DNA of 64,000 bases from Ipomoea triloba (Eukaryota; Streptophyta; Magnoliopsida; Solanales; Convolvulaceae): positions 17,795,589 through 17,859,588 of the forward strand of contig NC_044917.1 of NCBI RefSeq assembly GCF_003576645.1. Reading direction: 5' to 3'. The notes below the pieces were generated by a model. It had not been told where the DNA came from, did no database searches, and saw nothing but the letters and a program-made list of their open reading frames with translations. This document shows positions 45,883 to 57,500 of this stretch, piece after piece. A program made the translations under genes and the position numbers. Position 1 is the stretch's first letter. Each line of letters begins with the position of its first letter.

Positions 45883-48589
45883 CCATCTACCCATCTACAT
45901 CGGAATACCGGGACCCTGAACTTCACATAATCAACCTCCCATATTTCTTCAATCACACCATAATATGACAATTCTGCAATTACAGGATTTTTATCTTTTG
46001 AACTACTGAAATGCATTGAATTGGCAACTAAAGAGACTCCACTATTTTGCATAGTGCTTTTTTCATCTTGAGCTTTTGTGTAAAAAGAAAATCCGTTAAT
46101 GTCATATCCATTATAACATACGACTTGCATACTAGGACCATGAGCTAACCATCATATAGTTTCAGAAACATTATTATTTCCAAGAACTTTATTTTTGAAC
46201 CAACAAATAAAAGTATGATTATGTTCGCTCACAATCAACATGTCTGCTCTTTTGGGGTTTTGCTCCCTAATTAAGGCCTTGTGTTAATCTAAATAGGGTT
46301 CGACTTCACTTGTATTATGCAAGATGTATAAGTGTACTTGCTCAACATCTTCACGAGACATAGTATGCATTTTGGGATGTCGATGACCCTTTCCATCAAT
46401 TCTTCCTTCATGTCGATACTTTGGAACACCAATTGCCTCTACCCCTGCCAAATATTCAGTACAGAACTCAATAACCTCTTCAGCAATATAACTTTTAACA
46501 ATAGATGCTTCTGGCCTATATCGGTTCCTCACCTAACCTTTTAAGACTTTCATGTACCTTTCAAATGGGTACATCCACCTCAAATAAGCTGGACCACACT
46601 CCTTCTCACCAAATGTACAAGCAAATGAACCATGATATCAAAAAACGCAGGTGGAAAATGCATCTCTAGTTGACACAGTGTAACTATAATGCCATTTTGC
46701 AATTCATCTAATTTGTCTAGATCATTGACTTTCGCACAAATTGCATTGAAAAAGAAACAAAGTCTAATGACGGTATATCTCAACTTTTTAGGCAATATGC
46801 CTCTAACAGCCACTGGCAATAGTTGTTGCATTAAGGCATGGCAATCATGAGACTTCAATCCCACCAATTTTAAATCTTGGATATTAACAAGTCTACTGAT
46901 ATTTGATGAGTACCATTGTGGTACCTTCACCCCACGTAAACATTCACAAAAACTGATTCTCTCTTTTCTTGACAAAGTATGAGCAGCTGGACGCAAATAT
47001 GTCTTCTTATCACCACTGCGTGGAGCTAATGTAGGTCGTATACCCATTTCAATCAAGTCCAATCTAGCATTGAGACCATCTTTAGTCTTACCTTTTATGT
47101 CTAAAAGAGTTCCAACAAGACTATCACACACATTTTTCTCAACATGCATCACATCAATACTATGTCTGACATCAAGTGTCTTCCAATATGGAAGATCAAA
47201 GAATATTGATTTCTTTTTCCACGGACTCTTCTCATTTGATGATACATCAACATTAGATTTTGATCTCTTACCTTTTTGAGATTTAAGTTTTTGAGTCTTA
47301 CCAAAAGTAACATTGATACACTCTACGCGTTCATAAACTTAAATCCCAGTTAATGGTTGTGGAGCATCTGTATAGTCTTGTACCCCATTGAAAGCTTTTT
47401 TTAATCTTCGATAAGGGTGAAATTTATCTAGAAATCTTCGATGCCCCATGTAGACTGTCTTTCTGCCATGAACAAGTTGATGATAACATGTATTCTCTTC
47501 ACATATGGGGCATGCCTTATGTCTTTTGACACTATATCCAGATAGGTTTCCATAAGTTGGAAAGTCATTGATTGTGCAGAAAAGCATTGCATGCAACTTA
47601 AAACTCTCTTTTCGGTATGCGTCAAACACTAACACACCTTCATCCCACAAACTTTTCAAGTCTTCAATCAAAGGCGCAAAAAAGACATCTATATCATTTC
47701 CTGGTTGTTTTGGCCCAGAAATCATTAAGCACAATAATATGTATTTGCGTTTCATACACAACCAAGGAGGTAAATTATAAATTACCAACATAACTGGCCA
47801 CGAGCTATGTTTGCTACTTAGGTTCCCGTGAGGGTTCATAGCATCAGTACAAAGTCCAAGCCTAAGATTTCTCGGCTCGTGACCAAATTCAGGAAATGCA
47901 TTATCAAATGTTGTCCATTGACGAGAATCAGCCGAGTGTCGGAGCTTGCCATCAGAAATTTTTTGATCTGCATGCCATGTTAAGTTTTTCGCGTCGCTTG
48001 GATTAGCAAACATACGCTTAAATCTTGAGAGAATTGGAAGATACCACATAACTTTAGCTGGTGGACTTTTCAAACTTACTTTCCCAGCAACATTCTCTCT
48101 TGTTTTAAAACGAGATGCCCCACATATTGGACATGCATGCAAATCTTTGTAATCATTCCTAAACAATATGCAATCGTTAGGGCAAACATGTATCTTTTTA
48201 TATCCCATACCCATGGGACACAAAATATTCTTGGCATCATATATACTCTTCGGAAGTTCATTATCATCTGGAAGCATTTCCTTTAATATCTCAAGTAACG
48301 CAGTAAAGCTCTTGTCACTCCACCCATTCCAGCTTTCAAGTTGAATAATTTTAATACAACAGATAATCGGGTATATTTACTACAACCCGGCCATAAAGGT
48401 AATTTGAATCCTTCAATAATTCATCCAACTCGTTTGACTGATCGGTGAACTCCTCTCCAACATCGCGAAACATTTCATCTAATTGATCTTCAGACTCATC
48501 ATCTTCATTTGCTTCGTTGTCGACATACATGTTAGATGTTGTAGCCACATTGCTTTCACCATGCCATATCCATTTTGTATAAGATGGAT

Positions 48590-49328
48590 TAGGGATGGCA
48601 ATTTAACCCGCCCCCGACGGGGAAAACCGATCCCCGCCCCGACGGGGGCGGGTTCGGGGATTTTTTTCGGGGAACGGGGGGCGGGGATGGGGAGAATTTC
48701 CCAATCCCCGTCGGGGACGGGGACGGGGACGGGGAGAGCATTCCCCGCCCCGACCCCGACCCCGTTCCCTAATCCCCGACCCCGTCCCCGAATCCCCGTT
48801 AAATATTGTATAATATATAATATATATATTTATATTATAATATATATAATATTATTAATATTAATAATAACAACTCCCACACTATACTGTTGGAATCATT
48901 CTTATTAATTCTTACTAAGCTGGAGGCTTTATTCATAATATTAATTCATATTAAGCTGCAGGCTTTATTAATAATAACAATTAACAACTCCCACCATAGT
49001 TCTTACCGAAAGTTCTGCCAAAAAAATTACCTTCATGCTACGTGCGTGACTACATATACTTGATTAATTTTATTGTGTTTGAATTTTGGATTTTGACTTT
49101 GTTTAAAGATTCAAGGCTTAAAAATATAAAATTTTCATAATAATAGTCTTTTTTTAATTGGCATAATTAAAAAAAAAATCCCCGCGGGGATTCCCCGTCC
49201 CCGAAAAATCCCCGCGGGGACGGGGATGGGGAATAATTCCCCATCCCCGTCGGGGAATGGGGAGAGATTTCGGGGACGGGGACGGGGACCCCATTCCCCG
49301 GCCCCGCCCCGCCCCGTTTCCATCCCTA
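48590..49328. mobile_element. hAT-type MITE with GC-rich ends
   Basis: The ends TAGGGATGGCAA and TTTCCATCCCTA are flanked by a perfect 8-bp duplication AGATGGAT (48582-48589, 49329-49336), the hAT size. About 200 bp at each end is made of repeated 'ccccg / cgggg' words; the middle is AT-rich. It interrupts the transposase reading frame. The short frames across the GC-rich parts are artefacts. Confidence 0.85.
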
Positions 49329-49607
49329 AGATGGATTAATCCCATGACAGATTAGATCATCATATACGTCTTTCACACATAACCTTTTCTGATTACAACA
49401 CTTCTTACAAGGACAAAGGAGCCTTTCATTACTACCCGGAAGGTTATTCTTTGCAAAGTTAATAAAATTTTTAACTCCATCATCGTATTCTTGACTAATT
49501 CGAGAAGCATTCATCCAACTTTTATCCATCACAAGCCAATCTAAAATAATATTAATCCTAATTAAACTTAAGTTAACACTAATTCAACAAATTCTATAAT
49601 AATAACA

Positions 49608-49925
49608 AACAAAGCATAAATAAACATAGACCACGGTGTGGCTAATCACCGGATGCAATATAAAAAGCCAAAGCATAAATAAACATAGACCACGGTGTGG
49701 CTAATCACCGGATGCAGAATATAAAGCCAAAGCATAAATACACATAGACCACGATGTGGCTAATCACCGGATGCAATATATAAAGCCAAAGCATAAATAA
49801 ACATAGACCACGGTGTGGCTAATCACCGGATGCAATATATAAAGCCAAAGCATAAATAAACATAGACCACGGTGTGGCTAATCACCGGATGCAGAATATA
49901 AAGCCAAAGCATAAATAAAAATAGG
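49608..49925. repeat. 59-bp tandem repeat, about five units
   Basis: The unit contains 'agaccacggtgtggctaatc' and 'accggatgca', with few differences between copies. There are no spacers of unique sequence, so it is not a CRISPR array. Confidence 0.9.
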
Positions 49926-50039
49926 AAAAAATCTTACCTCACCACAGCGTTATCCACGTCCGTAAACAAATCCCGAATCTAACTAATTACCTACAAGTTT
50001 TATTTGTAAATTAATATAATTCGAAATTATAAATAATTC

Positions 50040-50520
50040 CTAAAAATACATAATAATTTATTAAAATTCTATGAATTTATAGGGCCTAAAATACATAATA
50101 GTTTCTAAAATTCGAAATATATTATAAATAATTCCTAAAAATACATAATAATTTCTTAAAATTTGAAATTATGAATTTATAGGGCCTAAAATACATAATA
50201 GTTTCTAAAATTTAAAATATATTATAAATAATTCCTAAAAATACATAATAATTTATTAAAATTCGAAATTATGAATTTATAGGGCCTAAAATACATACTA
50301 TTTTCTAAAATTCGAAATATATTATAAATAATTCCTAAAAATACATAATAATTTATTAAAATTTGAAATTATGAATTTATAGGCTCAAAAATATATAATA
50401 ATTCCTAAAATTTCAAATATATTATAAATAATTCCTAAAAATACATAATAATTTTCTTAAAATTCGAAATTATGAATTTATAAGACTTAAGATACATAAT
50501 AAACCCTAAAATACATTATA
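50040..50520. repeat. 100-bp tandem repeat, about five units
   Basis: 'atgaatttatagggcctaaa' recurs at 50071, 50171, 50271, 50371 and (varied) 50472, with a period of almost exactly 100 bp. Confidence 0.9.
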
Positions 50521-50591
50521 ATTTATTAAAATTCGTAATATATTAACAAATAATTCGAAATTTGAAATATATTAAAAAAATTAATATTTAC

Positions 50592-50930
50592 CGGTGGGAG
50601 GCGGCAATGGGAGGCGGTGGAACCTCGAAGTGGCGGGGGAGGCGGCTGTGACGTCCGGTGTGCGGTGGCCGAGCGGTGGCGGCACGCTGTCGCGAATGGC
50701 GGAGCTGTGGCGGTGCGCTGTCGCGATTGGAGGAGCGGTGGCGGTCCAGGGTCGCGGTGGCGGTGGCGGAGTGCGGAGGGCCGAGGGCCGAGGGCGGATG
50801 GCGGAGTCGTCGCGGCCGGATGGTGGAGGGCGGTGGCTGTTTGCGTGGATCTACTGTTCGCGTGGAGAGGGAAATATTTGGTTTGTGTTCCAGATCTGCT
50901 GTTCGCGTATATCTGGTGGGCTTTTAAATA
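50592..50930 (-). promoter_or_regulatory. GC-rich, CpG-rich leader of the CACTA element
   Basis: A 340-bp GC-rich island in an AT-rich region, between the terminal hairpin array and the transposase. Position and splice donor suggest promoter and untranslated first exon of the transposase. The overlapping plus-strand frames (50594-50971) are GGC/GCG-repeat artefacts. Confidence 0.55.
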
Positions 50931-50938
50931 AAGCCCTA

Positions 50939-51302
50939 CGACGTCGGTTTTCTAAACAACCGACGCCGTAGCCCATTTATTTCATTTTTTTATAAAAAAA
51001 ATCTGAAAACAACTTGTTAATTAGATTTAAAAAATAATAATAAATATACAACGTCGGTTCACTCACGAACCGACGTCGTACTTATTTTTATTTTAATTTA
51101 CGGCGTCGGTTATGCGCAGAACCGACGCCGTAATTTATATTTAAAAAAATAAAAATTTAAATATTAAATACGACGTCGGTTTGGTAACCAAACCGACGTC
51201 GTTTTATTTTCGTAAATTTTTTAAAAACAAATGACGTCGGTTTTGTACTACAACCGACGTCATATCCCTTTTGACGTCAGTTTTTTTAAAAACCGACGTT
51301 GT
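50939..51302. repeat. array of six hairpin-forming subterminal repeats
   Basis: Six palindromes at about 50939-50971, 51050-51079, 51100-51131, 51170-51202, 51231-51263 and 51272-51302. Each has an ACG(A/G)CGTCGGTT stem, a variable short loop, then AACCGACG(T/C)CGT. Such subterminal repeats bind the transposase in En/Spm elements; here the stems are conserved while loops and spacers are not. Confidence 0.85.
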
Positions 51303-51474
51303 TTAGGCGACGTTAAATGTGTTTTCTGTAGTAGTGAGAAGCGACATATAATGAAGAAAAACCAGGCAGCTTCCTAGATACGGAGTAATATTTTATTTTA
51401 TTTAATAATCAATATTTACTGATATTACGTAAAGTTATAAATAAGTCTAACTTAATTAGTCATATATATAGAGT

Positions 51475-51703
51475 CTTGCTCATGCGCGGTCCATTTGTTC
51501 TATGCAACCGTGCGACTAATTACAACCCATTAGGTTAGACGAATCCAATGAATCACATTGATCAAGACTCTTTCAATATTTTTGCGCATGTTCTCTTACC
51601 ACGTAAACTGTAAGGGTAAACTCGTCATAGAGTACCGGAATAAGGCGAATCACATTGTAGTGTGTTTTATTTGTGTAATTGGTGCATTATTAGCCTTACT
51701 CTA
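51475..51703. repeat. (TA)-anchored repeat, left part
   Basis: It starts after 'tatatata' with 'gagtcttgctcatgcgcggtc'. It ends at CTCTA (51699-51703), the target duplication of the Sirevirus, and continues at 56544. Confidence 0.5.
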
Positions 51704-54008
51704 TGTTGGTCCCGATAGGGTGGGAAAAGTCTAGGGGGGGGGGGNGGGAAAAGTCTAGGGGGGGGGGGTGAATAGACTTTTCAAACAATAAAAAAAATAT
51801 TATAACACTTTAACAAAAATAATTCAAGTGAATAAATTCAACTTGAATTGCACAGCGGAAATAACGATACGGTAAAGTGCTATAAAACAATCAGCGTAAA
51901 AACGAAGAGATAATCTGCATGCAATTCGTTAGAAACACTTAGAATATATCAAATAATAAGTGTATGAAGTTTGGTGCACATGCATACGTGGGATCATGCA
52001 AACCCAGATGTGTAAATTGAATTACACGTGTGAAGGGTTGTGAAAGATGTAGCAAGATAAAAGATGTGTCAGGATAAGAATATATCTTGCATGCAAAAGA
52101 GCTTTCACACAAACCCAGATGATAAGATAAATATGCAATGAATAGTAAATGGGTTAGCTCAGATCAGTTTGCAAAAAGTAAAGCTACTGCAAGTAAAGTA
52201 AAGAGACAGAGAAATTTATAGTGGTTCGGAGATGGTGTAATTCTCTTACTCCACTTCTTCCTTTAACTCCAAGGAAGGTTTCCACTATCTTCAATCACCC
52301 AGATACAATAGTGAAACTCCAAGTGCTACACAAGCACTTCTCCGATACAATAGTGAAACTCCAAGTGCTACACAAGCACTTCTCCGAGTCAATAGTGAAA
52401 CTCCAAGTGCTACACAAGCACTTCTCCGAGTGTTTTGCACAAAGCCAAGTGCTACACAAGCACTTCTCCGAGTGTTTTGCACAAAGCGACACTCCAACCC
52501 GAACGTCTTGCACAAAGCTACGTTCCCGAGCGTCTCGCACCCAGCTACGCTCCTACAACCAAGTGTCTTGCACAAAGCTACACTTAGTCCTCCGAGTGTC
52601 TCGCACAAAGCTACACTCCCGAGTGTCTCGCACAAAGCTACACTCAATTTTCTACACACAGTAGAAATGGGTTTCACAAAGAAAATATTTTTCTTCTCTC
52701 TTCTCAGACTTGTATTTTCACGTTAGTAGCTCAAGAACTTGCTATTTTTGTGTTTCGCAGTACTTTGTATTTTATCTTATAAAAATGATCCGCAAGTTCA
52801 TTCACAGGTTCATGTCTTCATCCTCAAGTCTGTTCTCCTTTTATAACTTGAAAAAGTTATTTGCCCGTTGTGAAAATTCAAACTTGAACGTTCACTTGAT
52901 TTGATAGCTCTTCTAGCTTGATCTGTAATAATAAATGTCCTTGGTAGGCTCTGTCAGATGAATTTGAATTTTGCTTGCTTATCCCTTCAAAAGTCTTCCA
53001 ATAATCTGACAAGTATGGGCTTTGTAATTTCTAGCCTCCAATTTTGACTTCTTGCACCTTATGGTAGTGTGAACATTTGACTTGTTCACTTTTGATTTTG
53101 ACAAATCAAACACTTCTCATCAATAATTCACTCCGTGACTCTTGCTTGAGCTATAAATAATTTCCACCGAAAAAATCCTTGACTTTTTCGTAAGTTAAAT
53201 CAGCTCCAAGTATAAAGTATTTGATTTACCTCCTTTGAATTTCTTCTCGCTGGTGTATTCATTTTCTTTTCAGATTCGGAAGTCATCCTCATCCTAAAAT
53301 TGGATTGAGGTCATCCTATTTCCTGATTTGGAAGTCGTCCTCATCCTGATTTGGAATTGAGGTCATCCTCATCTTGATTTTGTTTCTATTTCTGGAAAGT
53401 CAGCCTCTTCTCAATTAATTGATTTGAAGTCTTCCTCTTCTCGATTGAATGTCATCCTCTTCAATTTTGCAATGTCAGCCTCATCCTCTTCAATGTCAGC
53501 CTCTTGATTTCAATGTCATCCTGACCAAATGTGATTCGAGACTCATCTTGATTTCAATTGATTGAGGTCATCCTGATCTGATGTCATCCTGATCGAACTC
53601 AGCCTGATTGATGTCATCCTGATTGAGCTGTCAACCTCTTCCTTAAAATTGATTTGTGAGAGAACTCATTCAATTTTGACTTCTTCAATTTTGACTTGTG
53701 CTAGTCATTCTCTTCCTTGATAAATTAATTCTTCCAAAAGAATTAATCCGAGGCTTGAACTCGTGACCTTAGCGTCGAAGATAATTTCGGTGCTCGATCA
53801 TTTTTCCACTTCTTCTATTTTTATTTAGTGGAAGCAAACGACTTACAAGTATAAAATAATTTTATACTCTATTGTAAATTTCAAACCGTCGTTGCTAATT
53901 TTGACAAGGCTTTGACTTTGGACATAAAATGTTGCTAGACTCAAAATAAAATTGGGGGTCTAAAATACATATTTAGTTCATCAAAACAATTACACTATAT
54001 TCCTAACA
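51704..54008 (-). repeat. Sirevirus 3' LTR (about 2.3 kb) with minisatellites
   Basis: Minus strand TGTTAGGAATATAGTG .. GGGACCAACA. The left part has G tracts around an N (51745). At 52300-52640 a minisatellite repeats 'gtgctacacaagcacttctc', self-complementary in 'gtgct..agcac'. At 53270-53640 'gtcatcctgat' words recur. The frames across 52221-52726 are minisatellite shadows. Confidence 0.75.
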
Positions 54009-54022
54009 ATTTCCCCCTTTTT
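54009..54022 (-). promoter_or_regulatory. Sirevirus polypurine tract
   Basis: Minus strand AAAAAGGGGGAAAT immediately before the LTR start TGTTAGG. Confidence 0.75.
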
Positions 54023-54360
54023 GATGATACCAAAACCTATACCCGAATATTTTGGCTTCGTTTTTCTCCATTTTATTTTGACTAGCCAATTTGACGAGTG
54101 TACAATAATTCAGACCTACTTGCTTTTTATTTTGAGACACATACGAAAAGTTGCAATTTGGGATTCAGTTTTAGCTTGCAATATATCTTTTAATTTTTCT
54201 TTTCCCTCAAACTGCATTTTACAATTAATGACCGTGTGTTTAAAATAATTAAGCAATTAACAACATAAAAACATAATAAACAACATATGTCATTATAATA
54301 GATATAGCCTTAGTCACGTACATATATAACAAAATGTACGAAAGTAGTAGAGCAATAAAT

Positions 54361-55652
54361 TTACAAACAAAGCATATCCTTAATTCTTGCTCTAAGATTC
54401 TCAAAGTTACCTTCGCAATTCGTATGGTAGAATTTCTCCTTGACCGTGCCATTGAGGTAACACTTGATAACTTCACGTGGATCTCCGGTGGGAAATACTT
54501 CTCTAGTGTACCAAGATGCACACTCCTTTAAGCTTCGTCCTTCCGTGAATTTTGTTCCTTCAGGTACAAGATACTTGAGCATTCCAACAACTTTGTCCTC
54601 TTCTATGCAAATGGGTGTACCTGTAGAATCAAGGCAAAAACGAAAAGAGAGTACAAGTTCCTCTTCCCCCTGAGTACCCGAACTGCCACCATAAGTTGTA
54701 TCAAAATGTGAGGGTCTTCTACTTCCCACCTTTTTGGTAGCCTCGAAAATCTTGGTGAACATAACCATGTCACCCTTCTGTTGAGCTCGGACCTCCTTCA
54801 TCAACGAAGAATCACACGCTTGTTGGCTTTGCATTTTCTCTATTATTGCGGTTAACTTGTTCATTGAATCGTGTAGGATTTTTATTCCCTCATGTAAGTG
54901 ATCAACTTCCTTTTCATGAGCCAATTTTGTTTCTTTCAGGGTGCCTTTTAATCCTTCAACTTGTGCCATCAAATGGTTGAATTTGCCATTATTTCTCTTG
55001 TCAATTCTAGCGGTTTCCTCCCGTTGTGCGTTGATAATCTCTCCAACCGCTTTCCTTTCATTCTCAAGAGATAATAACATTTTGGCAATAAATCCATTTA
55101 GCTCACCTTTCAAATATGGATTCAACTTTTCAACCTTGCGCTCCATGCTTGTAAATTGGTCAAATAAATTCCTAAAATTAGTGATCATAGTAAAATCTGT
55201 ATTGTTCACTGCCTCCTTGAATTCTTTCAAAGCTTTCACCATTTCCTCATTTGAATTTCCCTTCTCTAAATTCGAAATCTCCTTATTTTGTCTCATTCTT
55301 CCTTCAATGTCAATAGGCAATGGATTTGGTGTAGAAATGTGCTCACTAGACTGTCCAATATCCATTCGGCCATCTCCTAAGATTTCCACTTCATCATCAT
55401 CCTCATTGACATTGATATCCTCAATCTCAACCTCAATATTTTGCCTTTGATCAACCTCAACATGTTGATCAATCTCAACCTCATCTCGGTTAACATGAAT
55501 TTGAGTGGGGTCAACATTAATTTCAGTATTTTGTGGATTTTCCCCCTCAATTTGATGGTCAACCTGCCCATTTAAAGCATTGAATGAATTTGTCCTTAAT
55601 TCATTTGGGGCGCGTGAGATTTTTATATTTATAAGAGGTTTGAGTATACTGC
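54361..55652 (-). CDS. coiled-coil ORF of the Sirevirus (function unknown)
   Basis: The frame is open without a stop from about 55652 to 54361 (about 430 codons). There is no early ATG; a splice-acceptor-like TTTGCAG lies at its upstream edge, so it may be an exon. The N-terminal part is acidic and repetitive (DEVEIDQHVEVDQ). The middle is a long coiled coil (KETKLAHEKEVDHLHEGIKI). The C-terminal part has GMLKYLVPEGTKFTEGRSLK and an aromatic/Cys-containing end. I recognise no enzyme domain. Its place between pol (deleted) and the polypurine tract is where some Sireviruses carry an extra, env-like coiled-coil ORF; a captured host gene fragment is the alternative. Confidence 0.5.
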
Positions 55653-55752
55653 AAACATAAACCCTTTTTATTAAAACATCTTCCCGTTACATAAAGGGTT
55701 ACAGTACTTCCTTCCTTCACTTCCTCCTACTAGAGCTAGCAGTACCCTTACA

Positions 55753-56538
55753 GTGCATTCATTTTCTTTCCAGATTCGGAAGTCATCCTCATCCTAAAAT
55801 TGGATTGAGGTCATCCTATTTCCTGATTTGGAAGTCGTCCTCATCCTGATTTGGAATTGAGGTCATCCTCATCCTGATTTTCTTTCTATTTCTGGAAAGT
55901 CAGCCTCTTCTCGATTAATTGATTTGAAGTCTTCCTCTTCTCGATTGAATGTCATCCTCTTCAATTTTGCAATGTCAGCCTCATCCTCTTCAATGTCAGC
56001 CTCTCGATTTCAATGTCATCCTGACCAAATGTGATTCGAGCATCTCGATTTCAATGTCATCCTGACCAAATGTGATTCGAGACTCATCTTGATTTCAATT
56101 GATTGAGATCATCCTGATCTGATCGAACTTAGCCTGATTGATGTCATCCTGATTGAGCTGTCAACCTCTTCCTTAAAATTGATTTGTGAGAGAACTCATT
56201 CAATTTTGACTTCTTCAATTTTGACTTTTGCTAGTCATCCTCTTCCTTGATAAATTAATTCTTCCAAAAGAATTAATCCGAGGCTTGAACTCGTGACCTT
56301 AGCGTCGAAGATAATTTCGGTGCTCGATCATTTTTCCACTTCTTCTATTTTTATTTAGTGGAAGCAAACGACTTACAAGTATAAAATAATTTTATACTCT
56401 ATTGTAAATTTCAAACCGTCGTTGCTAATTTTGACTAGGCTTTGACTTTGGACATAAAATGTTGCTAGACTCAAAATAAAATTAGGGGTCTAAAATACAT
56501 ATTTGGTTCTTCAAAACAATTACACAATATTCCTAACA
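55753..56538 (-). repeat. Sirevirus 5' LTR, truncated
   Basis: It matches 53253-54008 closely, with a 41-bp tandem duplication ('catctcgatttcaatgtcat..') at about 56001-56082 absent from the other LTR. Both LTRs share a 'gaggcttgaactcgtgacct' tRNA-like word. Confidence 0.75.
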
Positions 56539-56543
56539 CTCTA

Positions 56544-57414
56544 GTATATTTGTAGAATCCTGTTGGTGCATTGATAATAGTTGGGTGTGATGCATTTTAA
56601 AATTAGTCTCTTTGTTGTGCATATATGAACACTTGCTGTGCATATTTATGCACATAGTGGGTATAATATGTTAACTTGCTGTGCTTTAAATACGGGTATA
56701 AAACTAGACAATATTAATTTGTGATGCATTATTATTCAGGCTCTTGTGCATCTGTGTGTATATAGTTATGCATTATTACAGTGTTCATGTGCTTTTACAC
56801 AATGAGAGCTAAATCTTAAAATGAATTTAAAAGTTGTGCATTTTTGAACACTTATGGTGCCTTTTTATTTAAATAACGGTGCAGAATTCGACTATCTGTT
56901 GTGCTTTAAATACTGAGTAAAATTGTGCATTATTATTCAGACGCCAGGGCATTTGAGTGTACATAGTTCTGCATTATTTATTGTAGTTCTGTTATGCTTT
57001 TACACAATGATAACTACGTCTTAAAATGAGTTTGACAGTTGTGCATTTCTGAACAATTATGGTTCTTTTTTATTTAAATAATGGCGCGTAGTTCTGCATT
57101 ATTTATTGTAGTTTTGTTATGCTTTTACACAATGACTGTTGTGCTTTAAATACTGGGTGAAAATTGCATTGTCAGTTTTTACACTTGTGCATTTCTAGAC
57201 TCTAATGGTGCATTTCCGTGTGCTTGGTGGTGCATAATTTGATTATAATAAACTTTGACTGTCTATCATGCACGTAAAACATAATATAAAATTACCAAAA
57301 TACCACAACTTAAGAAACACAACTTAAACTTAACAAATATAGAGATCAATATAGAGCCATTGGATGCAACTGATTGGACGATGAAGATTCGGCCACACGA
57401 CTGCATTTGAGTGG

Positions 57415-57487
<73 letters not shown>

Positions 57488-57500
57488 GTGTGTCAGGTAC
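56544..57500. repeat. repeat with degenerate 250-bp tandem units and (TA)n
   Basis: It continues the sequence broken at 51703. Words such as 'gcttttacacaatga', 'tgtgctttaaatact' and 'tctgcattatttattgtag' recur at about 56790, 57000 and 57120. An (AT)n microsatellite lies at 57419-57484. The frame at 57266-57559 is a microsatellite artefact. Confidence 0.55.

Larger units (their letters stand above)
40377..49548 (-). pseudogene. tnp2-type CACTA transposase, split by two insertions
   Basis: An acceptor TTTTAG|ATTGG (about 49548) precedes Met (MDKSWMNASRISQEYDDGV), the transposase-associated domain with CPCKKCCNQ. The frame is broken by a hAT MITE (48590-49328) and resumes at YTKWIWHGE. After frameshifts near 48395 and 48320 the tnp2 core follows (48277-47339: CPNDCILFRNDY, CPICGASR, WHADQKISDGKLRHSADS, LGLCTDAMNPHG). 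A TAA at 47341-47339 breaks it. It resumes (VMHVEKNVCDSLVGTLLDIK; LKSHDCHALMQQLLPVAVRG) to about 46580, then 46532-46284, then 46130-45888 (DYVKFRVPVFRCRWVDG). The Sirevirus (40644-45882) interrupts here, and the last part is 40638-40377 (GVKVDELGFTLVDLNR). It contains at least two insertions, two frameshifts and one nonsense codon. Confidence 0.8.
49549..50591 (-). other. 5' intron of the CACTA transposase, built of tandem repeats
   Basis: On the minus strand a donor CACCG|GTAAATATT at about 50591 and the acceptor TTTTAG at 49548 bound a likely intron. It is filled by a 59-bp tandem repeat and a 100-bp tandem repeat, listed separately. Confidence 0.5.
38129..51336 (-). mobile_element. CACTA (En/Spm) transposon, inactive, with nested insertions
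   Basis: The right end reads CACTACTACAGAAAACACA on the minus strand (from 51336), a CACTA terminus. Subterminal palindromes built on ACGACGTCGGTT / AACCGACGTCGT lie near both ends (50939-51302; one at 38129-38162). Inside are a tnp2-type transposase gene and a second CACTA gene, both minus strand. The matching left CACTA terminus is not seen, so the left end is truncated or rearranged. A Sirevirus, a hAT MITE and a second CACTA end with LTR-like sequence interrupt it. Confidence 0.75.
51704..56538 (-). mobile_element. second Sirevirus, internally deleted
   Basis: The 3' LTR (51704-54008) and a partial 5' LTR (about 55753-56538) are flanked by CTCTA (51699-51703, 56539-56543). The polypurine tract AAAAAGGGGGAAAT directly precedes the 3' LTR on the minus strand, after 'tatcatc', as in Sireviruses. 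The 5' LTR end, primer site, gag and pol are deleted. What is left inside is one coiled-coil ORF. Confidence 0.8.

Noticed and set aside
48483..48908. 141-codon frame rich in Pro, Gly and Arg
   Set aside because: It crosses the GC-rich end of the hAT MITE; no real protein features.
49608..49925. Regular repeats resembling a CRISPR array
   Set aside because: The 59-bp units are head-to-tail with no unique spacers, in a plant intron-like setting.
50594..50971. Gly/Arg/Ala-rich frames on the plus strand
   Set aside because: A GC-rich leader of the CACTA element read in the wrong direction; stops are scarce only because of composition.
52221..52726. Several frames (up to 147 codons) on both strands
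   Set aside because: They are translations of the LTR minisatellite; the protein repeats mirror the DNA repeats.
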